Made by a program: the position numbers and the translations under genes
DNA from: Phycisphaerae bacterium
Lineage (GTDB): Bacteria > Planctomycetota > Phycisphaerae > UBA1845
Reading direction: 5' to 3'
Assembly (NCBI GenBank): GCA_029260235.1
Contig: JAJDDP010000211.1
Location: 1-64,000 of the forward strand
DNA length: 64,000 bases
The notes under the pieces: model-generated
What the model saw: the letters and a program-made list of their open reading frames with translations, nothing else
Told to the model about the DNA's origin: nothing
Database searches by the model: none
Shown here: positions 38,701 through 46,694 of the stretch, piece after piece
Position numbering within the stretch: the first letter of the stretch is position 1
Layout of the letters: each line of letters begins with the position of its first letter

Positions 38701-40323
38701 TTCAGTGCATGAACCGTCGAGAGCGCAGCATGCCCCTTCGGATGGACCGTCGAACATAGCCGTGGCGCGAACCGGAAGGTTGACGCCGTCGTTCAATTCA
38801 ACGCCGTAAAATCCGTCGCCGCCTGGCAGCGATGCGCACGCATCCGAAACAGCCTGCACCAGCACTAGCCCATCAACTGCGTCGACTCCATTGCCTAGGC
38901 CGTCGAGGCGAAGCGTGGTTTGCGGATTGGTGAAAACGTCGGCTTCGGTCGGGGCGAAGGTCACCGTAACATCAACCGTCTCAGCCCCGTTCTCGTCGCT
39001 GAAAGAGAATTCCAAGGCGTCGGCAACCGCGGCTTCGCAGCTTTGCAAGCTAAAGGCCGGGGCACTCACGAACTGTGGGGCCGCATCGAGAATGAAGGTG
39101 CGAAAGCTTCGACTGCCGTCGTTTGAGTCGGGCAAATCGAACTGATCGGTGCCGTCATCGGCCCGGATACCCCACGCCCAACGGCCTATCCTGAGGTCCA
39201 TCAACTGCAACTGGGCTACCAGGTCTGCCTCTACATTATCCGGTCGAACCTCGGCCCGAATAGCCGAGTTGAACAGATCTTCTGGTTCGCCAGACGCGCC
39301 GAGGAACTCAAAGAAGAAGGTCAAGCTCAGCGGGTCTTCGCAATTGCCAGAATCAACGTCAAATCCAGGCAGCAGGGCTATGCCTTCGGGTATGGCTGTC
39401 TCATTGGCAGGGCCTGTCAACTGACCTGACGGCGGGACGTTCTCAGCAACCGTGAACGCAGCCCCAAGTTGCCCCTCGAAAGTAAACTGCGTCTGATTGG
39501 CGCCCTCAATCCGCAGTCCCCAGTTCAAGGTCTCACCGAGCGGCAGCGCGTCGGCGGCGCCCAGTGCATAGGAAGTTGCAGTCGGAGGGATGACCTCGAA
39601 CACGCGCAGCGGTTGCTCGAACGGATTCGCTTGATCGGTTCGGCTGACGAATATTTGAGCGCGTAACGGCACGTCGTCGCCCAAGAGCCAATTGAACGTC
39701 GTAGCCTGTCGGGCAGGATCAACACCGGTCGGGCAGAGCAGCACGGCATTCTCTAACCCTTGTCTTCCGATGCCATCCTCAGCCACTTCGAAAGGCGAAC
39801 CAGTACCGCCGGTCGGTCGTCTGATGGTGCTGATTCCGTCGGTGATTTCGATACCCCAGAAGTAAGACCCGACGTCGAGGGTGACGGCAAATTGATCCTG
39901 CAAAGCCAACGCGGTGGAACAAATCACACTGGTATTCTGTGCGTTATCAAAGATGTCAGGATCGCTACCCACCAAGAGAGTCACAGCCAAGTCATCCCCG
40001 TCCAGGTCGGAGGCAGACCAAATGAAGTTGACCTCACCGACAGCGACTTGAATGTCCTCAGGAGGGAACAGCAACGCCCCAGTTGGGATGGCAGCACCGG
40101 CTGCACCTGCGGTAAGGCAATCGGCGGGCTGGAGATTAGGAACCGGTTGGCCAGTATCACCACCGTCGGGGCCATCACCAGCAGACCCGCCCCCATTGCC
40201 GTCTCCGCCAGTAGAGCCGGCTCCAGTTCCACCAGCGCCACCGGCTAACGGATCACATCCCGCTAGGGCTAGAACGCTGACCAACAGGATGCCGAAAACA
40301 TCTTTCTTACTGAATGAATGCAT
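35797..40323 (-). CDS. Giant lipoprotein: beta modules, Cys cassettes, 7-repeat propeller, beta-helix (paralogue 3)
   Basis: 1508 residues from ATG 40323. Lipobox LAGC near residue 20. Residues about 40-520 match the two neighbouring lipoproteins. Three Cys cassettes follow (GACCALDGSC, GACCQDDGSC, GACCLEDGSC), then DCNGNGIDDALDI-type calcium loops. Unlike its paralogues it continues with seven NHL-like propeller repeats (about 710-1035) and a right-handed beta-helix rich in GGGI/GGGM turns (about 1060-1480). The end has the SPCIDVGNNS...VDMGALE pattern usual for secreted planctomycete beta-helix proteins. It looks like a surface adhesin or sensor built by adding modules to a common ancestor. 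Confidence 0.8.
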   Translation of the reverse strand: MHSFSKKDVFGILLVSVLALAGCDPLAGGAGGTGAGSTGGDGNGGGSAGDGPDGGDTGQPVPNLQPADCLTAGAAGAAIPTGALLFPPEDIQVAVGEVNFIWSASDLDGDDLAVTLLVGSDPDIFDNAQNTSVICSTALALQDQFAVTLDVGSYFWGIEITDGISTIRRPTGGTGSPFEVAEDGIGRQGLENAVLLCPTGVDPARQATTFNWLLGDDVPLRAQIFVSRTDQANPFEQPLRVFEVIPPTATSYALGAADALPLGETLNWGLRIEGANQTQFTFEGQLGAAFTVAENVPPSGQLTGPANETAIPEGIALLPGFDVDSGNCEDPLSLTFFFEFLGASGEPEDLFNSAIRAEVRPDNVEADLVAQLQLMDLRIGRWAWGIRADDGTDQFDLPDSNDGSRSFRTFILDAAPQFVSAPAFSLQSCEAAVADALEFSFSDENGAETVDVTVTFAPTEADVFTNPQTTLRLDGLGNGVDAVDGLVLVQAVSDACASLPGGDGFYGVELNDGVNLPVRATAMFDGPSEGACCALDGSCTEGMVDDCDGVFQGDGTTCETASCPSPVGACCQDDGSCAESTEADCSGVYLGDETACAGLECPLPLGACCLEDGSCAQGTADDCNGAYQGDGSTCGQISCPEPPRVPDCNGNGIDDALDISNGTSLDCNTNAVPDECDIAACETDSGCQDCDQNGVPDECDIAAKVISQIITSAGDGGVNGLDGPQRIAIDHSGNVFLVGRFSNNAFKITSSGIITEIITTSSGLDGPRGIAVDSLGNVYVAGGISDSAFKVTPAGLITEIIDSGGDGANNGLEAANAIAVGLTGNVFVAGSDSDNAFKVTPSGVITEVISASDGLDDPRGIATDISGNIYVAGRLSDNAFKISPAGVVTQIIDGNGDGAGNTLREPFDIAVDVGGNVYVSGGGSNNVFKITSAGIITVVIDETGDGLGNILEAPRGIAVDAKLNIYVVGRLSNNAFKITPDGGVAQIVDQNGGAASDSFNGAQGVAVDLQGRVYVTGSASDNAFVILPGGELSDCNSNGIPDECEPAPGRLFVDSSVEVPGDGTSWAAAFDTLTEALATAVESEGGVAEIWVASGRYTPAPALSEDRTSSFELVDGVALRGGFTGNEVCLSDRIPTTQPSVLSGDIEGNDFGGGPQLEPGVSNFENSVHVVTAIGVGPTTLLEGFTISGGNANIPTNGLPDQVGGGIYMTNSGPTISDCTVEGNFASESGGGMYIDDSSPTITQCDFNSNGASSGGGIFNESSSPALQLCTFAGNFASFPGQSFGGAGGGMMSSGGSPTVTACEFLSNFAEDAGGGISVESGNVVIVNSIFRSNEAGTCGGGGGGGLRIEGAASATVSNCTFTQNFAGCEGPDSGGGIHANGSLTMANTILWGNNISAQERTEEMQIGFSKTAPIVSFSCIEGLDTLVGNSNIGMDPLFGTALELLFGSPCIDVGNNSADIDASTPAVDPLPGTDFDGAVRIQNGGLSLTVDMGALEHAPTGPLQPGL
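37215..38200 (-). repeat. Seven coding propeller repeats
   Basis: Seven units of about 44-49 codons in the 35797-40323 gene. Each has the pattern GxAVDxxGNVYVAGxxSDNAFKVTPxG (written as consensus), followed by an ITEII strand. The number fits a closed seven-bladed beta-propeller. Confidence 0.7.
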
Positions 40324-40547
40324 GTTGAACTTCTCCGTGCTGAACAACGTATTACCCGAGCAGACATGATAGCACAGCACCCGCTCGCCAGGAAAGAAAA
40401 TGCATGCAAGTCTCGATCAAGGTCAAGAGCAGACCGCCCAGGCCAGGATTATCGGGAGCATTGTGAAACCGAACAGCTGAGACGCATGCTCCCGCCAAAC
40501 CTGAGAAGCGAGTGACCTTCAGCATCTGGTAAGCTGGACCGCCACCG

Positions 40548-42722
40548 CTACCTCGTGACGGTAGCTCGCCCAATGTATCGATGTGCGGGGGGGGAATTGA
40601 TTGTCTTGACCAGACGCCCACCGCCGGATCGTAAGGACCGAACCCGTGAGGAAGAGCCGGCTTGCGGCCTAATGGTCCGCTGAATGGACTTAGCCCGCCG
40701 ACTAAAGCGGTCACCGGACAAGACAAATCGACCCGGAGTCCTTCGCAGAGTTCGGAGCACACCTGAGCCTGGTTGACTCAGCGCAGGCCCGCAGATGGTG
40801 TGCTGGTCCGGCGGAACCAGATGATTCACTTCGTCGCAGAGCACGGTAAACAATTCGTTGCGCACATCAGGCATGTCATTGAGATCCTCGAACTGAACGA
40901 CTTCACCGTCTGCCCCGGTGATGCGGCCACCGTCTCGCCACTGCACCAATGAGAAGTTGCTCCCGCGGATGACCTCAAATTGCTCACTGGCGGGTAGCGT
41001 GCTTTCTTCAAGATTCCCACCACCACCATGATGGATCACCGCGATGGTCTGACCGGCGGCTGAAAACTGAATCCCCACCGTGTTGTCTGGGGAATTGGTT
41101 AGCGGAGTGCCCACGCTGGCAAACCCTGAGTCATCTAGTGCGACGGTTCGGTCTGAGGGCAAGTTTAGTGCCGTCGGGGTGATGGCATCGCCGTCGAAGT
41201 TAAAGCGGTTGCCAAGTGCATCTTGGTCTGAGTTGGACAAGAACAGGAGCTGCGGCCCTGTTTGGCTCAGCTGAAGCGGGTTCAAACCAGCCCCTATGGC
41301 AGCAATCTGATCACTGACCGCTTCACCGCCAACCGTCAATCCGCCGGTGTCAGACGCGAGGCTCAACTGTGGATACCCAACGGGCTGGTTAGGGTTCAGC
41401 TCCACGTTGTCTCCAGATATGGTGGCAAACGCGGACCCCGAATCGCCACCAGCCCCGATGGTGCCTCCGCCGCTGAGGTGATCACCGCGGGCGATGGCGC
41501 CAAAACCATCCGACACCACTGCGAGGTAACTTGATCCCGCATCAAAGCCTGAATCTGCCACAGCTTGCAATGGCGAGTAAAACGCCCAACCAGAAGCGTT
41601 GTCGACTTGCTCAGCCAAGAACGTTGCCCCGTTGTTATCGACCAATTCCGCATTAGGACCAGCCAACTGAAGGTAGCTGAATCCGCCGTTGGCAAAGTCG
41701 GTCAGATAGGCCGGCTGGAAGGCTGGGTTTCCATCTACTGCGGTCAAGAAATCGTTGAAGTCAGGATTGGCTGGAACGCCGGCGTAACCGACGAATTGTG
41801 CGATGGCTGAGTTGGGCGCCCCGGCCGTGATCACGATGGGATCGGCAAATACAAAATCCATCGGTTCAGGTTCGATCACCACATCTGGAATCGGATTCAC
41901 AAGGGGAGGATTCGTCGGAATTCGATCTTGGACCACCGCGTTTTGCTCGATGATCAACTGGTTGGTCGGCGCGATAATTTGGGGCGTTGCTTGCCGAGGG
42001 CCAAACCCTGTGTTGAGCGCGGACAAACGGGTAACGTCAGAACCTTGAATTCTCACGATCTCCGCCGTTTGGCGGTGAAGTAGTTCTCGCAGTTGATCGG
42101 CTGCATCGCTGTCATCGCCAACTTCCGGCGGACCGGGAATCTGCCCTTGGACGATGCGCCACCGATGGCCAGCCAGCAAATCGTACGGGCCTGCCACGGG
42201 TGCCGTACCCTCAACAGTGGACGCACCTTCCATGGCTGCGAATGTGCTGACAGCTGGGCTTGCATTCGCCCCCTGTGGCTCGTGGCGGACGGAGTACCAG
42301 CCCGTATCACCCCCATGCACGTCCGGCAACCAGGTCAATCGACCAAATGGCGTCTCCATGGCGATCTTGCTTCGTGTTCCTTCATCGGCGTAGAAGACGA
42401 CGTAGCCACTTTCGATCACAACGCGCTTGCCGTCCGGCTCTTCGATCACCCTAACCTTAGAATTGATCCCTAAGTGGAAGACAATGTTCTCCACCAGCAA
42501 TCCCAGGGCGTCGTCCTCGCCGGTTTCCAAGAGATGGCCAGAAAGAATTGACTGCAAGGGCCTGATGGCTTCGCCAACCATCCTCGGCGCGCCCACCATC
42601 AGCGTAACCCGGCCCATGTCACCCTCAGCCATCGACACGGCACCCATCATGCTGCCGTAGACGGTCGCGCAGAGCAGAGCAGCGAGTTTCGGCCTAGCGT
42701 TTTTTGAGAAATCAAGATTCAT
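40548..42722 (-). CDS. Secreted FecR-domain protein
   Basis: 724 residues from ATG 42722, preceded by GAAGGAA; signal peptide with cleavage near VSMA. Residues about 35-160 match the FecR-type periplasmic domain (VTLMVGAPRMVGE, LLETGEDDALGLLVEN, SKVRVIEE, VIESGYVVFY). Here it is not coupled to a TonB receptor or an ECF sigma factor. The middle is a long beta-rich, low-complexity region with many N, G, A and D residues, and the last 70 residues are very basic (many R, S and G). Function unknown; the FecR fold in such orphan proteins may act as a structural or polymer-binding domain. Confidence 0.7.
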   Translation of the reverse strand: MNLDFSKNARPKLAALLCATVYGSMMGAVSMAEGDMGRVTLMVGAPRMVGEAIRPLQSILSGHLLETGEDDALGLLVENIVFHLGINSKVRVIEEPDGKRVVIESGYVVFYADEGTRSKIAMETPFGRLTWLPDVHGGDTGWYSVRHEPQGANASPAVSTFAAMEGASTVEGTAPVAGPYDLLAGHRWRIVQGQIPGPPEVGDDSDAADQLRELLHRQTAEIVRIQGSDVTRLSALNTGFGPRQATPQIIAPTNQLIIEQNAVVQDRIPTNPPLVNPIPDVVIEPEPMDFVFADPIVITAGAPNSAIAQFVGYAGVPANPDFNDFLTAVDGNPAFQPAYLTDFANGGFSYLQLAGPNAELVDNNGATFLAEQVDNASGWAFYSPLQAVADSGFDAGSSYLAVVSDGFGAIARGDHLSGGGTIGAGGDSGSAFATISGDNVELNPNQPVGYPQLSLASDTGGLTVGGEAVSDQIAAIGAGLNPLQLSQTGPQLLFLSNSDQDALGNRFNFDGDAITPTALNLPSDRTVALDDSGFASVGTPLTNSPDNTVGIQFSAAGQTIAVIHHGGGGNLEESTLPASEQFEVIRGSNFSLVQWRDGGRITGADGEVVQFEDLNDMPDVRNELFTVLCDEVNHLVPPDQHTICGPALSQPGSGVLRTLRRTPGRFVLSGDRFSRRAKSIQRTIRPQAGSSSRVRSLRSGGGRLVKTINSPPAHRYIGRATVTR

Positions 42723-42833
42723 GGCTGGTTCCTTCCAGAAGATGCCTGCGGCTGGCCATCCATGCACAACTGCGATGCCATTCCGTCAGCGACCCCAAGA
42801 GCTGGTTCATTCTCCGAGCGCGCCAAGATACTG

Positions 42834-43091
42834 TCAAGGGATCATCAAGGATGAGACATCTGGAAATAACTTTTGCCAACTGCGGATCTCAGGCGTGCGG
42901 TCTGCTTGGCGAACCGTCTCGACATGCTCGCTGATGGCGCAAAGAACCAACTCGCCGTATGAGGCTATGCCGTCGATCTTGATCTCTTTGGCCCCGGTGA
43001 CGAAGTTGGTCACCACCACCGGATGATCCGGCGAAAGCGCAAAGGCCGGGGCGCCCAAATTTTGTTGGGGGAACTTCTGCTCAGCGGGACA
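42834..43091 (-). pseudogene. Possible truncated gene remnant or short orphan frame
   Basis: An open frame without ATG encodes about 85 residues that look protein-like (ALSPDHPVVVTNFVTGAKE, then DGIASYGELVLCAISEHVETV). The only start is a TTG at 43058, and the frame is closed upstream by TAG at 43092-43094. It ends 111 bp before the FecR-domain gene on the same strand. It may be the 3' tail of a lost gene or a small gene with a TTG start. I do not recognise the family. Confidence 0.3.
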
Positions 43092-43108
43092 CTATGAATC
43101 GCTCAACA

Positions 43109-43135
43109 CTGGAAAGAGGCGGAGCCTCTTTCCAG
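43109..43135. promoter_or_regulatory. Perfect 12-bp inverted repeat upstream of cytochrome operon
   Basis: CTGGAAAGAGGC, GGA, GCCTCTTTCCAG: a perfect 12-bp stem with a 3-nt loop. It lies 205 bp before the first cytochrome start, in the 617-bp gap that separates the envelope region from the electron-transfer island (42723-43339). No T-run follows in either direction. It may be an operator, a 5' UTR hairpin or a transcription boundary. The rest of the gap holds only the remnant frame on the minus strand. Confidence 0.45.
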
Positions 43136-43339
43136 AAGCCAAATTGGTCGCGGAGTGCACATCCAAAGGCAGCCACCACCGCGGCCAAAACCGATTCGCC
43201 AATATTTGGCAAGGAAAATGCTGGCCCTATGAAGCAGCGAGCGGTACGCTCTCGCCAGCGGTGTGCCTCTGGCGGTGATGGTGGAAACCCGGTTAGACTG
43301 CCAGAAACCAACATCGGAGCAAAGGATCGGGACGCGATA

Positions 43340-44584
43340 ATGCCGAAACCAAGGTCGAGTGTACAACGGATTGTGCTCGGAACCCTTTTCATGGCTGGCA
43401 TCCCTGCCTGTCAGATTGATCCACCGACATCCAGCCCCAGTCCCAGCGGCACGCCGGAGTTCCTCGGCTCGACAACCTGTGCCGCTTGCCATCCCAGCCT
43501 TGGAGCACTGCACGCAGTTCATGGGCACGCCAACGCATTGACCTTGATCGAAGGCGAGGGGCCTGGTTTTCCAGAAACCGATCCGCCGCAAGCGCCGCTC
43601 GAGGCCCCGGGTGGGCTAGGGTGGGAGAATCTCTCCTATCTCGTCGGAGGATACAAGCTGGCTGGCAGGGCCGTGGACAGGGATGGCTTCCTCCTGATTG
43701 ACGGCTCAACCGGCGAATACCTGCAATCCAATCGCAGCCATCCGGTGACGGGAACCCTGGCGGGGCTGGTTTCTTTCGATATCGACAACGTCATCGGGCA
43801 ACCCTTCACCATCGCGTGCTTTAGATGTCACACTACTGGGGCGGCTTCATTTGATGGCAACGGGGGTATCCGGCAGGGCGGCAGAATCGGTATCGAGGGC
43901 ACTTGGGCTGAGGGCGGCGTGGGCTGCGAGGCCTGCCACGGCCCGGGGAGTTTGCATATCCCGGCGCCAGAGCAGGGAAACATCACCGTGGACAGCTCTG
44001 CCCAGGCCTGCGGGACTTGCCACACCCACGACGACCGCCCGGATGAAATCCAGGTCGAAAAGGGCTTCTTGCTCGGCAACCAGCAATTCGCGGAAGTCCT
44101 AGCGAGTCCCCATGCCGACTTTGATTGCACAGTCTGTCATGATCCGCACCGCTCAGTGATTCATGACCGGGACCTGGCCATACGCAACGAGTGCCAAACT
44201 TGCCATCCCGAGCGGGACACTGCTTCGCACGAAGGCAAGATCTTCTCCCAAGATGACTACGCTGAAGCATTGACCTGCATGAGTTGCCACATGTCGCTGG
44301 CGGGAAGATCAGCCATCAGCGCGGATGCAGAACGAACAGCCAACAACGGAGGGCGCATCGGCGACACGCGAACTCATATTATATGGATCAACACAGATCC
44401 GGTCGGACTAGACGACATCCTCGGCGCGGAGGATGGCATTTGGCCGACCGATTCAGAAGGCAAGGCAGCAATAACCTTGGACTTCATTTGCTTACGCTGC
44501 CACACCGGACTGGGAAATGCATTCAAACTGGAGCTTGCGGGTGCGGCCGCAATCGCCCCAGGATTGCACGGCACAACGGAGTAG
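43340..44584 (+). CDS. Octahaem c-type cytochrome, probable lipoprotein
   Basis: 414 residues from ATG 43340, chosen because it gives a basic n-region and hydrophobic core ending in GIPAC, a plausible lipobox. The open frame starts earlier at 43094, but that part is not protein-like. Eight CXXCH haem sites: CAACH, CFRCH, CEACH, CGTCH, CTVCH, CQTCH, CMSCH, CLRCH. The wide spacing and the GCEACHGPGS segment recall Geobacter-type outer-surface cytochromes. As first gene of the run and probably lipid-anchored, it is a candidate for one face of the porin-cytochrome conduit encoded just downstream. Confidence 0.85.
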   Translation: MPKPRSSVQRIVLGTLFMAGIPACQIDPPTSSPSPSGTPEFLGSTTCAACHPSLGALHAVHGHANALTLIEGEGPGFPETDPPQAPLEAPGGLGWENLSYLVGGYKLAGRAVDRDGFLLIDGSTGEYLQSNRSHPVTGTLAGLVSFDIDNVIGQPFTIACFRCHTTGAASFDGNGGIRQGGRIGIEGTWAEGGVGCEACHGPGSLHIPAPEQGNITVDSSAQACGTCHTHDDRPDEIQVEKGFLLGNQQFAEVLASPHADFDCTVCHDPHRSVIHDRDLAIRNECQTCHPERDTASHEGKIFSQDDYAEALTCMSCHMSLAGRSAISADAERTANNGGRIGDTRTHIIWINTDPVGLDDILGAEDGIWPTDSEGKAAITLDFICLRCHTGLGNAFKLELAGAAAIAPGLHGTTE

Positions 44585-44618
44585 GCCCGCCGGTATCGAC
44601 GCGGTCACCAGTATTTGG

Positions 44619-46694
44619 ATGAGACCAGGAGTGCGCTATCCTGCCATGCTCTTGATGTGGACCTCGGCGGTTGCCGGTTCTGCGTTTGCCGCTGCGCCGA
44701 CTGCTGAGCGATCGGCTGACGACCAGCCCAGCCGCATCGAACCAGGCATGTTTCATCTGAGTTTTGATGACCTGTATTTCGAATTCGAATCCGACTATCA
44801 GGAACGACGCGTGCGGTCCCGGTCGGCGGGCAGACGGGATACCGTGCAGATCAACAAGGACTTGGAACTTCGCGAGTTGTTGGGTTTCAGACTCCACGGC
44901 GATTTGATCGATCCCAATCTGTTGGAATTCTCAGCAGGGTTCGAGTTCGGCATGGGCCAATCGCGATTCCACGAGGATCTGGGGGTGTTCGATGAAAACG
45001 ATTCTGCCAACGGCGTCCTGCTAAACTACGATCTATCCCTCGACCTGTTCCGATCCAAGCCGGTATCGGTGCATGCCTACGCCCGGCGTCAAGACGCCCG
45101 CATTCCTCGGAGCTTCTTGCCTAGTTTGCGTGAACAGCAGGACGAGGCCGGCGTATCGGTGGTGGCCGTCACTGGCAACCTAACTACCGAGTTTGGCCTA
45201 AGCTGGAGCCAACTCGAAAGGGAGGGCAACCGGCAGGACTTGGACGACGAACGCGAAGAAAATCTACGATTCTATATCGACAGCGACTGGGACATCGCCG
45301 AGGGACACAAGCTTCGCCTCCGCTTCGACCACGAACGGCTGGTCAACACCTTCCAAGGCAGTGCCTTCGATTTTGATACCACACGAACCGAACTGCGGCT
45401 CGATCATGAAATAGCCTTTGGCTCGGCTCAGCAGCACAGCCTGGACAGTTTTCTCCGCTTCAACAATGAACGTGGCGACTTGCCCCGAGACGAGTTCGAA
45501 GCTGCCACGAGGTTGTCGCTCACCCACAGCGAGAAGTTCCGCACTATTTGGCGTTATGGCTACTACAAGTTCGAGCAGAGCGCCCTAGACGTCGATCAGC
45601 ACCGGTTCGACGCGACGGTCGTCTACACGCCCAACGACGCTTGGCGAATCACCGTGGACGGGTTCGCCATGCACGAGTTCGCCAGTGACGATGTTGACGT
45701 CGATGAGTACGGCGGGCTGTTGGACGTTAGCTATCGCAAAGAGAATTCACTCGGTGAACTGAACGTCAATGCCGCCTTCGGTTGGACGCGTACCCTCACC
45801 CGCGGGGATGGTGGGCGGCGCTTCGTCCGCAACGAAGCCCACGACCTCGACACCATACGCCCGGTCTACCTGCGAGAAACCGGCGCCGTGCCGGGTTCCA
45901 TATTCGCGCACAATGCCGCCCGCAGTCAACGATTCGTGGTGGGCGTCGATTACCGCTTCAGCTATGTCGGGGGCAGGGTGGTGCTGTTCCGCATTCCGTC
46001 GGGGCGAATTGAGGACGATGAGGTGGTCTACTTTGACTACGACTACCACATACCCACCGATGCCAGTGTGAACAGTATCCGCACCGACTTCCTGCTCGAA
46101 CACCGGTTCAATTTTGGTTTGACCCCCTACTATCATTTCGAGGGTCGCTTTGAAGACGCCGACAATGAAGGGCCTGTGGTACTGCTCCGCGACCACATGG
46201 ATCGCCACCGCATCGGCCTGCGGTTCGAGAAGCAGCATTGGAGCGTGACCGGCGAACTCGAAGTCTTCGACGATACCATCGAACCCTACGATGCCTTCCA
46301 TTTCACCGGCAGGGTAGCCCTCCTAAGAACGCCCGCCCATAATACAGAGCTATCTGGTGAACTGTCTCGCTATTGGTTTGAAGGTGGGTTGGATGATCGC
46401 CGGGTCTGGTGGCTGGATTTACGGCTGACGGACCGCTGGCAAATCAACCCCTACTTATCGCTGACCACCGGGGCAGCTTATCGCTTCGAGGATGACTCGG
46501 TGGGCGGTCTCACCAATGGCGTGGACGTCGATGTCGTGTTCGCCTACACGCGGAATTACCTGACCGTGGAAGTGGCAGGTGAGTACAATTTGCTTTCGTA
46601 CGCCGATCCGCGCGATGAAGGGTTTGGTGTGTTCATCAACGTGCGTCGAGATCTAAGCCACTTGATTCCCAGGAGCCTGAGGGCATCACGGTGA
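44619..46694 (+). CDS. Large outer-membrane beta-barrel, predicted conduit porin
   Basis: 691 residues from ATG 44619; signal peptide cleaved near AFA/AAP. The mature protein is almost wholly alternating amphipathic strands rich in D, E, R, Y and F (YFEFESDYQERRV, LRFYIDSDWDI, VYFDYDYHIPTD, WWLDLRLTDRWQINPY), enough for a barrel of 20 or more strands. This fits the porin-like sheath (MtrB/PioB/OmbB role) that holds a multihaem cytochrome across the outer membrane. I see no family-level identity with MtrB, so the role comes from fold type and cytochrome neighbours. The stop overlaps the next gene as GTGA. Confidence 0.78.
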   Translation: MRPGVRYPAMLLMWTSAVAGSAFAAAPTAERSADDQPSRIEPGMFHLSFDDLYFEFESDYQERRVRSRSAGRRDTVQINKDLELRELLGFRLHGDLIDPNLLEFSAGFEFGMGQSRFHEDLGVFDENDSANGVLLNYDLSLDLFRSKPVSVHAYARRQDARIPRSFLPSLREQQDEAGVSVVAVTGNLTTEFGLSWSQLEREGNRQDLDDEREENLRFYIDSDWDIAEGHKLRLRFDHERLVNTFQGSAFDFDTTRTELRLDHEIAFGSAQQHSLDSFLRFNNERGDLPRDEFEAATRLSLTHSEKFRTIWRYGYYKFEQSALDVDQHRFDATVVYTPNDAWRITVDGFAMHEFASDDVDVDEYGGLLDVSYRKENSLGELNVNAAFGWTRTLTRGDGGRRFVRNEAHDLDTIRPVYLRETGAVPGSIFAHNAARSQRFVVGVDYRFSYVGGRVVLFRIPSGRIEDDEVVYFDYDYHIPTDASVNSIRTDFLLEHRFNFGLTPYYHFEGRFEDADNEGPVVLLRDHMDRHRIGLRFEKQHWSVTGELEVFDDTIEPYDAFHFTGRVALLRTPAHNTELSGELSRYWFEGGLDDRRVWWLDLRLTDRWQINPYLSLTTGAAYRFEDDSVGGLTNGVDVDVVFAYTRNYLTVEVAGEYNLLSYADPRDEGFGVFINVRRDLSHLIPRSLRASR

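Noticed and set aside
43136-43339. Possible c-di-GMP/cAG (GEMM) riboswitch before the cytochrome operon
   Set aside because: Such switches precede Geobacter cytochrome genes, so I looked here and at 52179-52483 and 60943-61145, but the conserved core was not visible.
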